DNA from: Anaeromicrobium sp. | GTDB lineage: Bacteria > Bacillota > Clostridia > Peptostreptococcales > Thermotaleaceae | Reading direction: 5' to 3' | Length of the DNA stretch: 33,711 nucleotides | NCBI RefSeq assembly: GCF_025210435.1 | Contig: NZ_JAOART010000144.1 | Coordinates: forward strand, 1 to 33,711 | Shown: positions 33,592 through 33,711 of the stretch, piece after piece | How positions within the stretch are numbered: the stretch's first letter is position 1 | Layout of the letters: each line of letters starts with the position of its first letter | Made by a program: the position numbers and the translations under genes | The notes under the pieces: model-generated | What the model was told of the DNA's origin: nothing | Databases searched by the model: none | The model's input: the letters and a program-made list of their open reading frames with translations, nothing else

Positions 33592-33711
33592 TAGATTTCT
33601 GGTGTATAAACTTGCTTTATGTGAGCCTATTTCAGGAAACTATTGAAAATCTTTTCCACCCAAGTCCTTGTCACAAGCGAAAGTGTGAATCTTCGTATAT
33701 AGGTTCATGTG
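33592..33711 (+). repeat. 233-bp structured repeat, copy D (cut by window end)
   Basis: The first 120 bp of the element, with only about four differences from copy A (for example TTTATGTGAG against TTTATGCGGG). It has the TAGATTT end and the flanking TA on the left. Its left helix arm carries the same TTGAAAATCTTT as copy A, so the right arm beyond the window should read AAAGATTTTCAA if the fold is conserved. Confidence 0.88.

Noticed and set aside
1-33711. tRNA, rRNA, prophage or insertion-sequence genes
   Set aside because: No such gene was recognised on either strand; the only mobile-like features are the 233-bp repeats and their fragments.

Overview
The window is AT-rich DNA (about 30% G+C by eye) with strong AGGAGG-type ribosome binding sites, frequent GTG/TTG starts and Rho-independent terminators. 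Its gene families are typical of anaerobic Firmicutes: YesM/YesN two-component pairs, a Gram-positive-type Pel locus without outer-membrane genes, PepV/PepT peptidases and a cysteine-free Crp-like regulator. A member of the Clostridia or Tissierellia is the best guess. There are no rRNA, tRNA or CRISPR loci and no transposase genes.

Region 1 (1-12.3 kb) is a sugar sensing and uptake block. A chemotaxis receptor (minus strand) stands divergent to a ytfQ-ytfR-ytfT-yjfF-type ABC transporter for a galactofuranose-like sugar. This is followed by a YesM-type histidine kinase, a YesN-type response regulator, and an unusual protein carrying two periplasmic-binding-protein modules behind one membrane anchor. 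The second module closely resembles the transporter's own binding protein, so the last three genes look like a three-component sugar sensor controlling the transporter.

Region 2 (12.4-16.3 kb) holds a cardiolipin synthase, an unrecognised small protein and an FAD-dependent dehydrogenase.

Region 3 (16.3-25.6 kb) is a Pel exopolysaccharide locus: a secreted GH114/GH166-like hydrolase (divergent), a fusion of a nucleotide-sugar epimerase to the c-di-GMP receptor PelD, then pelE, pelA (deacetylase only), pelF and pelG. The PelD part keeps an RxxD c-di-GMP site while its GGDEF motif is degenerate.

Region 4 (25.6-32.3 kb, all minus strand) is a peptide-use block: a Crp/Fnr-family regulator, PepV dipeptidase, a YfcC-type carrier, PepT tripeptidase and a YjiH-type membrane protein. 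A perfect inverted repeat at about -40 of the pepV promoter is a candidate site for the regulator. A TPR protein gene follows (32.5-33.3 kb).

The most unusual signal is a repeat of exactly 233 bp present in three full copies (13867, 17192, 19769) and a fourth cut by the window end (33592), plus two end fragments. It has TAGATTT...AAATCTA ends, flanking TA dinucleotides and no ORF. Its predicted RNA-like fold (long outer helix, inner three-way junction) is supported by compensatory and G-U changes between copies. Two copies begin exactly on a gene's stop codon, and one lies inside the pel operon.
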